From Limnohabitans sp. MMS-10A-192 (GTDB lineage Bacteria; Pseudomonadota; Gammaproteobacteria; Burkholderiales; Burkholderiaceae_C), in the NCBI RefSeq assembly GCF_003063335.1, contig NZ_NERX01000001.1, positions 930,001 through 994,000 of the forward strand: 64,000 nucleotides of DNA. Direction: 5' to 3'. Both the position numbers and the translations under genes were made by a program. Below are positions 1 through 7,866 of this stretch, piece after piece; the first letter of the stretch is position 1, and every line of letters starts with the position of its first letter. Below the pieces are notes generated by a model. It made no database searches and had not been told where the DNA came from. It saw nothing but the letters and a program-made list of their open reading frames with translations.

Positions 1-275
1 TACATCTCGGCTTTGTTTTTGGGCGTGTCAGCGGGAACAAACTTAGCAATCTTTTCAGCCAAATAAAGCAACATGGCGTTGCTATCAAAAACTCGAACGT
101 CATCGTCCAGCATGGCCGGCGTCTTGGCATTGGGGTTGATGGCCTTGAAAGCATCGGAGTGCTGCTCACCTTTGCGCGTATCCACTGGAATGAGCTCGTA
201 GGGCTCACCAGTCTCTTCCAGGTACAGCGCGATCTTCAATGGATTGGGTGACGGATGAAAATAGAACTTGATCAT
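1..275 (-). CDS. Glutathione S-transferase, N-terminal part (runs off window)
   Basis: The reverse strand from ATG at 275 reads MIKFYFHPSPNPLKIALYLE and continues through NPNAKTPAMLDDD and FDSNAMLLYLAEK to the window edge. This is the thioredoxin-fold N-terminal domain of a GST: the NP-x-K-TPA segment with the cis-proline, then the D/E-S-x-A(I/M)-L-YLA glutathione-binding segment. It is a cytosolic enzyme conjugating or binding glutathione; the substrate is unknown. The C-terminal helical domain lies outside the window. The next gene on the same strand ends 34 bp upstream, so the two may be cotranscribed. The family is certain; the subfamily (YfcG/YghU-like) is a guess. Confidence 0.9.
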   Translation of the reverse strand, partial: MIKFYFHPSPNPLKIALYLEETGEPYELIPVDTRKGEQHSDAFKAINPNAKTPAMLDDDVRVFDSNAMLLYLAEKIAKFVPADTPKNKAEM

Positions 276-309
276 GCGAAATGCTCCTTGTGGGTTTGGA
301 TTGAAAGGA

Positions 310-1185
310 TTAAAGGAATGCGAGCCAAATACCGAGAGGCAGAAATGCCAGGCTCAGCAAGTGGCCGACGATGACTGTGGACGCCACCTTGTTGGGCTCA
401 ACCTGAAATTTATCAGCGAGCATGAAATTGAAAACTGCGGGTGGCAAACATGCAAACAAAATCAACGCTCCGCGCTCCAAGCCTTGCAAAGGGATGAGCC
501 AGAGGGTCAAAAATACAGCCGCAATTCTGACGACCAAAATCAGCACGCCTGACTGAACCCCCACCCAAGCATCTGCGACTTGACTGCTGGCAAGCCTTGC
601 CCCAAGGGACATCAACATCATCGGAACCAACACGCTGCCAATCATGGTGCAGGAGGTTTGAACCCAATCGGATAGAGTCAACTGCAATTGAGAACTTGCC
701 ACACCCAGCACAGTTGCCCACACCAGTGGGTTTGCATAGACCATGCGCCAGTCAACTTTGCCGCTCATCACGCCAGCACCCAGCGTGAAATGCAGAATGT
801 TGGAGATCACCAACAAAACCACCGCTGTTGCCATCCCCGCTGGTCCATAGGCCAATGCAATCAAAGGGATACCAATCGGGCCCACGTTGGTGAACATGGC
901 ACAAGGTAAAAATGCCTGCAGAGTTGCGCCTGAAAATTTTGCCAACGGCCAAGCGATCAATCCGCTCAGAAAAATCAATACGACGGATGCCCCAGTGAAT
1001 GACAGGGCGGAAATCGGGTCAAACGATTTTGCAGACAGCGAAATAAAGATCAAGACGGGCAGTGCGACGTCCACGACCAGTTTGTTGGCACCGCCCAGAT
1101 CCGGTTTGACCCGGCGACTGTACAGAAAGCCAACCAGCACCAGAGTAAAAATGGGTAGCGTGATGGATGCAATTTTTGAGAACAT
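310..1185 (-). CDS. AEC family (auxin efflux carrier-like) transporter
   Basis: About 291 aa and almost entirely hydrophobic, with the ten-helix layout of AEC/PF03547 permeases. Family-typical stretches are the first helix (ITLPIFTLVLVGFLYSRR), a central NVGPIGIPLIALAYGPAG segment and the C-terminal GHLLSLAFLPLG. Inner-membrane carriers of this family export or import small organic acids; the substrate is not inferable. I chose ATG 1185 rather than a longer reading from 1215 because AGGA lies just ahead of it and the extra ten residues are polar and unlike the family. It is divergent from the AraC regulator at 1278, which probably controls it, and the GST gene follows downstream. Confidence 0.88.
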   Translation of the reverse strand: MFSKIASITLPIFTLVLVGFLYSRRVKPDLGGANKLVVDVALPVLIFISLSAKSFDPISALSFTGASVVLIFLSGLIAWPLAKFSGATLQAFLPCAMFTNVGPIGIPLIALAYGPAGMATAVVLLVISNILHFTLGAGVMSGKVDWRMVYANPLVWATVLGVASSQLQLTLSDWVQTSCTMIGSVLVPMMLMSLGARLASSQVADAWVGVQSGVLILVVRIAAVFLTLWLIPLQGLERGALILFACLPPAVFNFMLADKFQVEPNKVASTVIVGHLLSLAFLPLGIWLAFL

Positions 1186-1220
1186 GAATCCTGACTCGGT
1201 TAGATGCACACGCAAGACTT

Positions 1221-1275
1221 TGCATTATCTTGTACTTGATGCAACAATACGTACATATAAATTTGCAATTCGTAC
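1221..1275. promoter_or_regulatory. Three direct repeats TGCA-N-GTAC in divergent promoter region
   Basis: Between the transporter and the AraC regulator are three same-orientation boxes: TGCA-N7-GTAC at 1221-1235, TGCA-N7-GTAC at 1240-1254, and a shortened TGCA-N4-GTAC at 1264-1275. The GTAC ends are 19 and 21 bp apart, about two helical turns. AraC-family proteins typically bind tandem direct repeats with this spacing, so these are candidate operator half-sites. They lie upstream of ATG 1278, which supports that start over in-frame starts at 1230 or 1239. Confidence 0.5.
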
Positions 1276-1277
1276 AA

Positions 1278-2051
1278 ATGGATGCTCCTCGCTTAGATCG
1301 ACTCACCGCATTGCTGGAAGGACTCAGTCCAAAAGTTACGCTGACTTCAAAGGCGGACGGTTTTTCGCTACACATCATCAAGGCGGGAACATCTGAACTC
1401 CCCTCGGATAGCTTTTCGGCCACTCAACTGGACGCCCTGTCCTTATTGGTTTGTCCTGCGGAGCACGCGCTACAAAACAGCCTTGAAGCCGATCAGCGAT
1501 GCTTGATGAGTTTTGACGTTGTTTTTGATGGTCCCATGGGGCCCAGCTTTTTAGCTGAGCTATCTCGGCCAATCTCAATTGGTATGAGGGACGCTGATCC
1601 ATCGCTCGTGCAAGTCATGACGCTGATTGCCAATGAAATGCAGGCCACTCGTTGTGGTCAGCCGCTATTTATCAATCATGCAGGCGATATCTTGCTGATC
1701 AGTTTGATGCGGCACATGACATCTCAACCGCAACAAGAATCAGGGCTGTTTTTTGCGTTGTCAGATCCGCGAATTGCCAAAAGTTTGGTTGCCATGCACG
1801 CCAAGCCCGCTCACCCTTGGACCCTGGAAACTTTGGCTAACTTGGCAGGCATGTCACGGACATCATTTGCGAATTACTTTAAAGATGTGATGCAGGTGTC
1901 ACCTGGAAAGTATTTAGAAAATTTGCGACTGGCGATTGCACGGCAACTGGTGCAGACCGGTATTGGGTTGAAGCAAATAGCTGCGCGAACTGGCTATGCC
2001 AGCCCTTCTACGCTGTCTAGAGCCTTGGGTCGTAGCGTTTTGGAGGCATAA
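1278..2051 (+). CDS. AraC family transcriptional regulator
   Basis: About 257 aa. The N-terminal half resembles the cupin-type ligand domain of AraC regulators (MDAPRLDRLTALLEG at the start, then beta-rich segments). The C-terminal about 100 aa form the double helix-turn-helix: the first around WTLETLANLAGMSRTSFANYF and the second around GLKQIAARTGYASPSTLSRA. It is presumably a cytoplasmic activator or repressor of the divergent AEC transporter and perhaps the GST gene. The start at 1278 is preferred because tandem operator-like repeats lie immediately upstream; the frame is also open from 1230. The second HTH ends in LSRALGR where many paralogues have FSRAFKR, a minor departure. The inducer is unknown. 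Confidence 0.88.
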   Translation: MDAPRLDRLTALLEGLSPKVTLTSKADGFSLHIIKAGTSELPSDSFSATQLDALSLLVCPAEHALQNSLEADQRCLMSFDVVFDGPMGPSFLAELSRPISIGMRDADPSLVQVMTLIANEMQATRCGQPLFINHAGDILLISLMRHMTSQPQQESGLFFALSDPRIAKSLVAMHAKPAHPWTLETLANLAGMSRTSFANYFKDVMQVSPGKYLENLRLAIARQLVQTGIGLKQIAARTGYASPSTLSRALGRSVLEA

Positions 2052-2135
2052 ATCCCACCCCACTGAGAAAAAAGCCCAGCCAAACGGTATGAACCTATAT
2101 GAAACCACTGCATATAGGCATCAAGGAGCAAGGCC

Positions 2136-2468
2136 ATGGCTACTAACAACACCTCATCTTCGAACCCACGGGCTGCCAAAATGTGTGACGTGCTGGACGC
2201 CCTGTCCAGTGGCATCGCCAAAACCGCAGCCAACGAACCCAAGCTCGAGCCCCTACTCCTGGTTCCAGAGGTCCCGGCCGAACCTGCCCGCCAACTCCTG
2301 ACCGAAAAAATGCTCGCCGAGCGCTGGGTGTGTTCAGTCGCTCGCCTTCAACGCTGGCGCACAGTCGGCGAGGGCCCGCAGTACTTGAAGATCGTGGGGA
2401 AAGTTTTGTACCGGCTCAAAGACATTGAGGCCTATGAAGAAGCCTGTCTGATCCGGAAAGTGTTCTAG
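2136..2468 (+). CDS. Small helix-turn-helix (AlpA/excisionase-like) protein
   Basis: 110 aa, preceded by AAGGAG eight bases before ATG. The first about 50 residues are low-complexity and Ala/Pro/Ser-rich. The last about 55 carry a MerR-like HTH of the HTH_17/excisionase class: LLTEKMLAERW, then LQRWRTVGEGPQYLKI and VLYRLKDIEAYEE. Such domains bind DNA as excisionases, phage regulators or plasmid control proteins. No recombinase sits next to it, so a regulatory role is as likely as excision. It is followed by about 175 bp with no gene that I can see. Confidence 0.7.
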   Translation: MATNNTSSSNPRAAKMCDVLDALSSGIAKTAANEPKLEPLLLVPEVPAEPARQLLTEKMLAERWVCSVARLQRWRTVGEGPQYLKIVGKVLYRLKDIEAYEEACLIRKVF

Positions 2469-2643
2469 CGGCGCACCCAAGGAGGCCCCGAACGGGTTGT
2501 AAATTGTTCGAACGACTTGGAATCAGTTCGAAATAGTCTTGGCGGGGCAGAACATACGTCATGACAAACTACCTAAGTTTTTAATGGGTAAGCAAATCAA
2601 GCACTTGGGGTCCAGTTCATCTTTCTAAATGTTGGGGCAACAA

Positions 2644-2826
2644 TTAGTTGGCTGCCACCATGGCTTTTGCAATGATGACGAGTATTCCCACAAAGATTAG
2701 AAGCAAAGTCAACCCGATTGCAATCAATACCAGTGGGTTGGTCTGGAAGTCTTCTCCTTGTTTTCGGCCACCTCCGATGCCAATGAAGCTCCAAAGCACT
2801 GTCTTTAGCGTGTGCAAAATTTGCAT
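2644..2826 (-). CDS. DUF2970 family small membrane protein
   Basis: About 60 aa. The sequence LKTVLWSFIGIGGGRKQGEDF followed by one hydrophobic helix (LVLIAIGLTLLLIFVGILVIIAKAM) matches my memory of the short proteobacterial DUF2970 family. ATG 2826 is preferred because AAAAGGAG lies just upstream. An in-frame ATG at 2841 overlaps the stop of the cytochrome gene as ATGA, which would couple translation. It is a single-pass inner-membrane protein of unknown function. It sits downstream of the c-type cytochrome, so a link to respiration is possible but only an inference. Confidence 0.75.
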   Translation of the reverse strand: MQILHTLKTVLWSFIGIGGGRKQGEDFQTNPLVLIAIGLTLLLIFVGILVIIAKAMVAAN

Positions 2827-2837
2827 ACGGCTCCTTT

Positions 2838-4029
2838 TCATCGGGTTTTCTGCACGTCAAGTGGCATGACGGCTCCGGCCTTATGACCCCAAGCATTTCG
2901 AACATAAGTCGCTACGGCAGTGACCTCTGAGTCCGAGAGGGTATGACCAAAGGGCGGCATTCCATAGGGGCGCGGGTTACCTTCAGTGGTGGGTGCGAAA
3001 CCACCGCTGAGAATGATCCGGACCAGGTTAACGCTTGAATTCATGATGACCGTGCGGTTGCCCGCCAAGGCCGGATAGTCACCACGCCCCTCGCCATGGT
3101 CTCCATGGCATTGAGCGCATTGGTTGAGATAGAGACTTTGACCGATTTGCTGGCCCTCCGTGGTGGAGAGCTTCCGGTCTTCTTTTGCATTTTCCTGTCG
3201 CGGTAGCTCTTTCAAAAAATGAGCTATGGCTCTCAAGTCCTTTTGATTCAGGTGCTGTGTGCTGCTGAAAACAACCTCTGCCATCGGTCCTAAAGTTGAA
3301 CTGTGGGCAGTCTTGCCTGTTTTGAACAATTGCATGATGTCCTCCATGGGCCAGTCTTGAAGGCCCGCCTCGACAGGCGAGGAAAGAGACGGGGCATACC
3401 AGTTCTGCATCGGAATCAAACCGCCACTCAACCCGAGCTTGGATTGGGTGGCACCGAACACGTTGCGTGGCGCGTGACAGGCTTGGCAGTGCCCTAGGCC
3501 TTTCACCAAATATGAACCTCGATTCCATTCATCGCTCTGCTGCTTCAGCGGCTCGAATGGCTCTGGCGAAAAGAACAGTGCTCGCCATACCGCCAAAGCC
3601 GCTTGGGTGTTGTATGGAAATTTCAAAGCATGAGGCCGATTGGTCTGTTGGACTGGCTGCACACTGAGCAAATAAGCAAACATCGCGTCCGTGTCGTCTC
3701 TGGTGATTCGGGTGTACTCCGTATAAGGAAAGGCGGGATAAAGAAGCCTGCCATCTCTTGAGCGGCCATGGTGCATCGCTTGCCAGAAGTCGGCTGCGGA
3801 CCAAGCGCCTATTCCTGTCAGTTTGTCTGAGGTGATATTGGAGGTGAAAACTGTGCCAAAGGATGTGTCAATACCTTTTCCACCGGCAAACGGAAAGCCT
3901 CCTCGCGCGGTATGGCAAGCAGCACAGTTTCCAACCTGGACCAAATAGGCACCACGCTGAGCCACCTGTGGTGCCAGAGCCTCGTTAAATGGTCGGTCAT
4001 CGATGGAAGGCACTTCCTGGTCCTTTATC
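2838..4029 (-). pseudogene. Triheme cytochrome c (alcohol/gluconate dehydrogenase subunit type), 5' end lost
   Basis: Three CxxCH haem sites are present: CAACH near the start, CQACH in the middle and CAQCH in the last third, followed by YGMPPFGHTLSD, which could supply the Met ligand. This three-haem layout is that of the membrane-anchored cytochrome subunit of periplasmic flavin- or PQQ-dependent dehydrogenases. The chromosomal reading starts abruptly at IKDQEVPSIDD, exactly at the IS border at 4029. A TTG inside the IS inverted repeat (4055) keeps the frame open, but no signal peptide remains, so the product could not be exported for haem attachment. About 390 aa remain. The gene is almost certainly dead; the missing part is the signal peptide and a few residues. 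Confidence 0.85.
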
Positions 4030-4084
4030 TGACCTGCCCCCTCTGGCCGTACCAATCAATCGGAAGTAGTCCAAGGGTTCAAGG

Positions 4085-4915
4085 TTAATCCAAAACTTGA
4101 GGGTTGAGATTTGCAGCGGCATTGGTTTGAATCCTTTGCTGCTGCGCGAACTGAGCCGGTGGAATCCGGCCCAGGCTGCTGTGGGGCCTGACTTCGTTGT
4201 AGTCCTGGCGCCAATCGGCAATGCACTGCCTGGCTTGGGGCAAGCTCAAGAACCACTGCTCGTTCAAGCATTCATCTCGAAACTTGCCGTTGAAACTCTC
4301 GATGTAGCCGTTTTGCATCGGCCTGCCCGGCTGGGTCAAGATGTGCCGCACGCCATGTGCTGTGGCCCAAGCCATAAAGGCCCGGCTTGTGAACTCTGGA
4401 CCGTTGTCCGTTCTCACGGCCAGTGGGTAGCCTCTGAAGGTGGCCGCTTGGTCGAGCAAGCGTGTCACGTATTGCCCCGAGATCCCGTAGTCCACGGCAA
4501 TGTCCACGCACTCGTGGCTGAAGTCATCGGCCACAGTCAGGCACTTGATGCGCCTGCCATTGGACAAGCTGTCCGAGACGAAATCCATGCTCCAAACATC
4601 GTTGACCTTTTGCGCCAGTTGCAAGGGCACCCGCTCACACGGTGGGCGCTTGGCCTTCTTGCGCCTTCTTACGGCCAAGTTGGCATCTTTGTACAAGCGG
4701 TAGATCCGCTTGTGGTTGACGCCCGGAAACTCCGGGCGCAGCAGATCGTGGATGCGGCGGTAGCCAAATCTTCGGCGTACGTGGGCAATGTCCACGATAC
4801 GTTCGCCCAGCGCCTGCGTGAGCGCATCACGCTTAGGCGGGTGGCGAAAACTGTCTCGGCTTAGCCCCACAAGGCAGCACGCGTGGCGCTCAGACAGAAG
4901 ATGGGTCTGGATCAT
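4085..4915 (-). CDS. IS407-group transposase OrfB (DDE integrase domain)
   Basis: 276 aa as an independent frame; in the element it is normally made as an OrfAB fusion by frameshifting from orfA. An HTH_21-like region (RRRFGYRRIHDLLR) is followed by the rve core with catalytic Asp in WSMDFVSD, Asp in RTDNGPEF and Glu in GYIESFNGKFRDECLN, about 35 residues after the second Asp. The end PHSSLGRIPPAQFA is the usual IS3 C-terminus. No internal stop or frameshift is visible, so the transposase looks intact and the IS may still be mobile. Confidence 0.92.
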   Translation of the reverse strand: MIQTHLLSERHACCLVGLSRDSFRHPPKRDALTQALGERIVDIAHVRRRFGYRRIHDLLRPEFPGVNHKRIYRLYKDANLAVRRRKKAKRPPCERVPLQLAQKVNDVWSMDFVSDSLSNGRRIKCLTVADDFSHECVDIAVDYGISGQYVTRLLDQAATFRGYPLAVRTDNGPEFTSRAFMAWATAHGVRHILTQPGRPMQNGYIESFNGKFRDECLNEQWFLSLPQARQCIADWRQDYNEVRPHSSLGRIPPAQFAQQQRIQTNAAANLNPQVLD

Positions 4916-4947
4916 CTGGGTGATGGCCTCGCGTTTGACCTGCGGGG

Positions 4948-5223
4948 CTAGCGCTTTACGCCGAAGACGCTTTTGAGCGCATGGATGTCCAGGTGCGCTT
5001 CGGCCAGCAGTTTCTTGAGCTTGTTGTTCTCAGCTTCCAGGTCGCGCAGCTTGGCCGCATCGGAGGCTTCCATGCCGCCAAAGCGCGAGCGCCACTTGTA
5101 AAAGGTCGGCTGGCTAAAGCCGCCAGAGCGGCAAATGTCCTTGATGGACATGCCTGCTTCAGCTTGCTTGAGGAATCCGATGATCTGCTCGTCGGTAAAT
5201 CGTGTGGTCTTCATATCCGCCAT
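4948..5223 (-). CDS. IS407-group transposase OrfA (HTH + leucine zipper)
   Basis: 91 aa. The N-terminal HTH_Tnp_1 domain is FTDEQIIGFLKQAEAG, then ICRSGGFSQPTFYKWRSRFGG. A coiled-coil leucine zipper follows (LRDLEAENNKLKKLLAEAHLD). It binds the IS ends and forms the N-terminal part of the OrfAB transposase. The start lies 59 bp inside the right inverted repeat at 5282. The gene ends 33 bp before the reading frame of orfB opens on the track, consistent with frameshift production of the fusion. Confidence 0.9.
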   Translation of the reverse strand: MADMKTTRFTDEQIIGFLKQAEAGMSIKDICRSGGFSQPTFYKWRSRFGGMEASDAAKLRDLEAENNKLKKLLAEAHLDIHALKSVFGVKR

Positions 5224-5282
5224 TCTCCAAAATTAGCGAACTTAGTTCCATCGATTTGGTACGGCTCAGAGGGGGCAGGTCA

Positions 5283-5509
5283 CTGTCTGTCCTGCTTTCA
5301 AAGAGGCATTGCCCAGTGAAGCGCAAAAAGCATTGACCAGCGTTGTCGTCTATCCTGATGCGACGCATGGCTGGGATCAAGGACGCACGTTCTCATTTCA
5401 TGAGCCTGCTGCATGCAAGAGCACGGGGTGCACCAATACGAATGCGTCCAACCCGAACGTCACGGCTCAAGCCAAAAATGAACTGTTGGTCTTCTTGCAA
5501 AAGGACTAA
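5283..5509 (+). pseudogene. Dienelactone hydrolase-like C-terminal fragment cut by the IS
   Basis: The plus-strand frame enters directly from the IS border as CPAFKEALPSEAQKALTSVV, then VYPDATHGWDQ, and ends LLVFLQKD. The YP-x-A-x-HGW segment carrying the catalytic His is typical of dienelactone hydrolase/alpha-beta hydrolase C-termini. There is no start codon or N-terminal catalytic part, so only about 75 residues remain. The insert CKSTGCTNTNASNP between His and the last helix contains two Cys, as seen in secreted members. It is not functional as it stands. Nothing recognisable lies between its end and 5699. Confidence 0.65.
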
Positions 5510-5698
5510 CGAGCTAGGCAACCGCGAGCACGTTCCCCGCGCCGTACAAGTGCAGCAGCAATGCGCGAGCTTGGGTCATGCCGTCAGCATGTACCTGCGT
5601 TCGCACTAGCAAGGCACCTCCCCCCACGTTCACACGCACAGTTGCCGTATATGTGTGCAAGGTACTGATGACTTCGGCAATAAGCATGACGTGATCGT

Positions 5699-5893
5699 CT
5701 AGCTACTGGACGTTGGCGAAACAGGCTTTGGCGGTTGCTTGACCGCAGTAAGCGCTCTTTCCGCTTTTGCTATTTGCTGGCGCTGTCTTTCGGCTTTAAC
5801 GGCTTGTGCAGCACGATTTTTAGCGGCCTTCAGACTGTCTAGGCGAAGTTGTTCGGGTGTCTTGGTTTGAGTGGCGAATTCTCTGTGTCTCAT
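5699..5893 (-). CDS. Small basic Lys/Arg/Gln-rich protein (64 aa)
   Basis: MRHREFATQTKTPEQLRLDS opens a protein dominated by a predicted helix rich in Lys, Arg, Ala and Gln (LKAAKNRAAQAVKAERQRQQ, then IAKAERALTAVKQ) and ends Pro/Ser-rich. In length, start (MR-x-x-EF) and basic helix it resembles the two 59-aa proteins at 13888 and 14433 at the other side of the island, so the three may be distant paralogues. The role is unknown; a nucleic-acid-binding or structural helix is plausible. The start is divergent from the gene at 5979. Confidence 0.5.
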   Translation of the reverse strand: MRHREFATQTKTPEQLRLDSLKAAKNRAAQAVKAERQRQQIAKAERALTAVKQPPKPVSPTSSS

Positions 5894-5978
5894 GTATGTA
5901 TTTAGTTGGCTCCACTCAACTCAGCCTAATTTCGGTGCATTTATTTGCGGTTTTATTTGCCGCGAGATAAATACTTGC

Positions 5979-6329
5979 ATGGACACATTCAAAAACCAAA
6001 AAGACACAGAGCGCACCAATGCATGGCTTAAGAGCAATGGCATCAGCGTGAACCAAATTTACGCAGGTACAGCTGAGCTATTTCAAGCACAAAAGCTGGC
6101 ATCGACAACGCTACGTGATCATGGTGACTTGCTTGAACAGAATCAAGCGCATGTCCTGCACAACTTCCTACGTGCTGCAAATAGCGGTCAAAAACGCTTG
6201 AGGATCACACAAGCACAATGCTTCAAGGTGCTCAACATTACCAAGCAAGTCCAGCGCAAGCACGCGAAGTTGACGAAACGAAAAAACACAGGCATTCATC
6301 AAGGCACCACACAAGCAAATCCCGAGTAA
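5979..6329 (+). CDS. Hypothetical protein (116 aa)
   Basis: I chose ATG 5979 (MDTFKNQKDTERTNAWLKSN) although the frame is open from 5871, because the upstream translation is Cys/Phe-rich and lies over the promoter region divergent from the 5699 gene. The product is polar and helical: a NAWLKSNGISVNQIYAGTAEL segment suggests a small HTH-like fold, and the tail is very basic (KQVQRKHAKLTKRKNTG). I do not recognise the family. It belongs to the island of mobile-element-like genes that runs to about 14.9 kb. Confidence 0.45.
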   Translation: MDTFKNQKDTERTNAWLKSNGISVNQIYAGTAELFQAQKLASTTLRDHGDLLEQNQAHVLHNFLRAANSGQKRLRITQAQCFKVLNITKQVQRKHAKLTKRKNTGIHQGTTQANPE

Positions 6330-7237
6330 GTCTCTCGGTAACAAATGGCAAAAGCGCGGGTTGGAATATGACGGCTAATGACCCCGCACTGCACATGTCG
6401 CTGCATTGACATGTGATCAACAGTGGATGCCGCGGAGTAGATCGCTTGGCGATCTGGGAGTTTCAATGCATCCGTCTCCCAACAAACTCTAATGCAGCGT
6501 GTGCGAAGGGCTTTTTACCGTAAAACCTATTAGCACAAGCGACGTATGTATGCGTTTCTTAAAACGCTATAGCCGTCGCTTGCTCCAAACATTCTCCGTA
6601 AACCCAATACATCTCACACAACGCAAGCGTTGCGTTCGACTTCTACCATTTCAAAGAAATTCAAACTCATGTGCTGATTGAAATGCAGAGCGACAGCGAA
6701 AGCATTTCATGAAAGCACAGCGAACGCCAGTTCGCTCATAGCGGTGAATTGACCTTGGCAACCAACTGCAGATATGGGGTATTACGGGAAAAATTTCTGC
6801 AAAACTGATTGCTGCGCCAGCAGATCAGCGCAAATCATCTGGTGCCATCTGTAGGTTCATTAGGTGACTTGGCAAAGCTGACAGCAGCGCCAGCAGCAGC
6901 ACCATTTTTGCTGGCGCTGCTGTCGGCGGCAACGGCACACACCTCAAATCAGCCCTACAAGCTGTCAAAACACGGGGCCAGCTACTCGAGTAGCGAGAGG
7001 GCCAGAAAAACGCTGCTGCGCTGCTTTACGCAAACGCTGCCATATGTCGTCTTGTTCCCACAGATCAGCTGCGCACAGAGCTAAATAACTGAGCATAAGA
7101 AAACAGCGCTTTTATTAACCGCGTTGATTTCATTGATGTTTTTTGTCCCGATGCTTTGTCGGGGTTCTGGTCGTGCAATTCGACAAAAGAAAACACACTG
7201 CATGCAGCACAAACATTTACCAAAGGGGCACAACATC
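6330..7237. other. About 900 bp without a convincing gene; contains a strong hairpin
   Basis: Short open frames here have no ribosome site and no recognisable product. The stretch is relatively AT-rich in its first half. The one clear structure is the 15-bp inverted repeat at 6880-6924. The last part is the upstream region of the tyrosine recombinase. It may hold regulatory or attachment sites of the element, but I cannot name one. Confidence 0.4.
6880..6924. repeat. 15-bp perfect inverted repeat (hairpin)
   Basis: GACAGCAGCGCCAGC at 6880-6894 is followed, after 15 bp, by its exact reverse complement GCTGGCGCTGCTGTC at 6910-6924. The stem is GC-rich and has no T-run, so it is not a typical terminator. 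It lies 313 bp upstream of a recombinase. A related GCGCCAGCAG string recurs at 6813 and near 10520. Possible roles are a recombinase or replication site, or simply an extragenic palindrome. Confidence 0.6.
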
Positions 7238-7804
7238 ATGGGACAAGCAAAAACACTCACTCTTGCAGAACTCGATCAAGCACTTGCATGCATTGCACAG
7301 CGCAACTTCGCCCTACGTAACCGCGTCATGTTGCTGACGGGCACATGGTCAGGTATGCGTGTTGGGGAAATCGCCAGCCTGATCATCAGCGACGTCATGA
7401 ATGTCGATGGCAGCGTGAAAGCTGAAGTACGCTTGACCGCAGAACAAACGAAAGGACGTCATCCACGCATAGTGTTCCTGCCGCAAAAGCTACGCGATGA
7501 ACTGGCCACATATTTGCAGATGAGACAGGGCGCAAAACCCACTCACCCACTATTCATTACTGCTGGCCGCAAAGGCTTCACAGCAAATGGCATGACCCAG
7601 CATTTTTACTGGCTGTTTAAACGGGCTGGCATTGCAGGGGCCACATCACACTCTATGCGCCGCACATTCATCACCAACTTGGCAACCAAAGGAATTGGGG
7701 TGCGTGTGCTCGCATCGCTTGCTGGTCATCGCAGCATTGCCGTGACGCAGCGCTACATCGACGTGAACGACGACATGAAACGCAATGCGGTGGAGTTAAT
7801 TTGA
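7238..7804 (+). CDS. Tyrosine recombinase, catalytic domain only (188 aa)
   Basis: The active-site residues are visible: Arg41 (GMRVGEI), Lys72, His138 and Arg141 (HSMRRTF), His164 (AGHRSIAVTQRY) and the nucleophile Tyr173. It lacks the N-terminal SAM-like core-binding domain of phage integrases, so it has the compact build of the FimB/FimE inversion recombinases. I chose ATG 7238 because AAAGGGG lies upstream; the frame is open from 7124 but that part looks non-coding. A bidirectional terminator follows. It could promote inversion or integration of part of this island. Confidence 0.85.
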   Translation: MGQAKTLTLAELDQALACIAQRNFALRNRVMLLTGTWSGMRVGEIASLIISDVMNVDGSVKAEVRLTAEQTKGRHPRIVFLPQKLRDELATYLQMRQGAKPTHPLFITAGRKGFTANGMTQHFYWLFKRAGIAGATSHSMRRTFITNLATKGIGVRVLASLAGHRSIAVTQRYIDVNDDMKRNAVELI

Positions 7805-7811
7805 CATCAAA

Positions 7812-7839
7812 AAGCCCTGCAGATTTCCTTGCAGGGCTT
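7812..7839. terminator. Bidirectional terminator hairpin
   Basis: AAGCCCTGCA (7812-7821) pairs with TGCAGGGCTT (7830-7839) across an 8-nt loop, in the 62-bp gap between the recombinase (+) and the AAA+ ATPase (-), which end towards each other. An A-run precedes it on the plus strand, which gives U-rich RNA for minus-strand transcripts. Confidence 0.8.
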
Positions 7840-7866
7840 GTGTATCGTCCAGTTAATAGACGTTAC

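Larger units (their letters stand above)
4030..5282 (-). mobile_element. IS3 family, IS407-group insertion sequence
   Basis: A 1253-bp element bounded by inverted repeats beginning TGACCTGCCCCCTCTG at both ends (left at 4030, right ending at 5282), with transposase orfA and orfB on the minus strand. The OrfB sequence and the length fit the IS407 group. Flanking tetranucleotides differ (tatc on the left, ctgt on the right), so there is no target duplication, and a truncated gene abuts each end. This points to an adjacent deletion or a recombination between two copies, not a simple insertion. Confidence 0.88.

Noticed and set aside
6809..7084. 91-codon Ala-rich frame upstream of the recombinase
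   Set aside because: It runs through the GC-rich hairpin, lacks a ribosome site and has no recognisable features.
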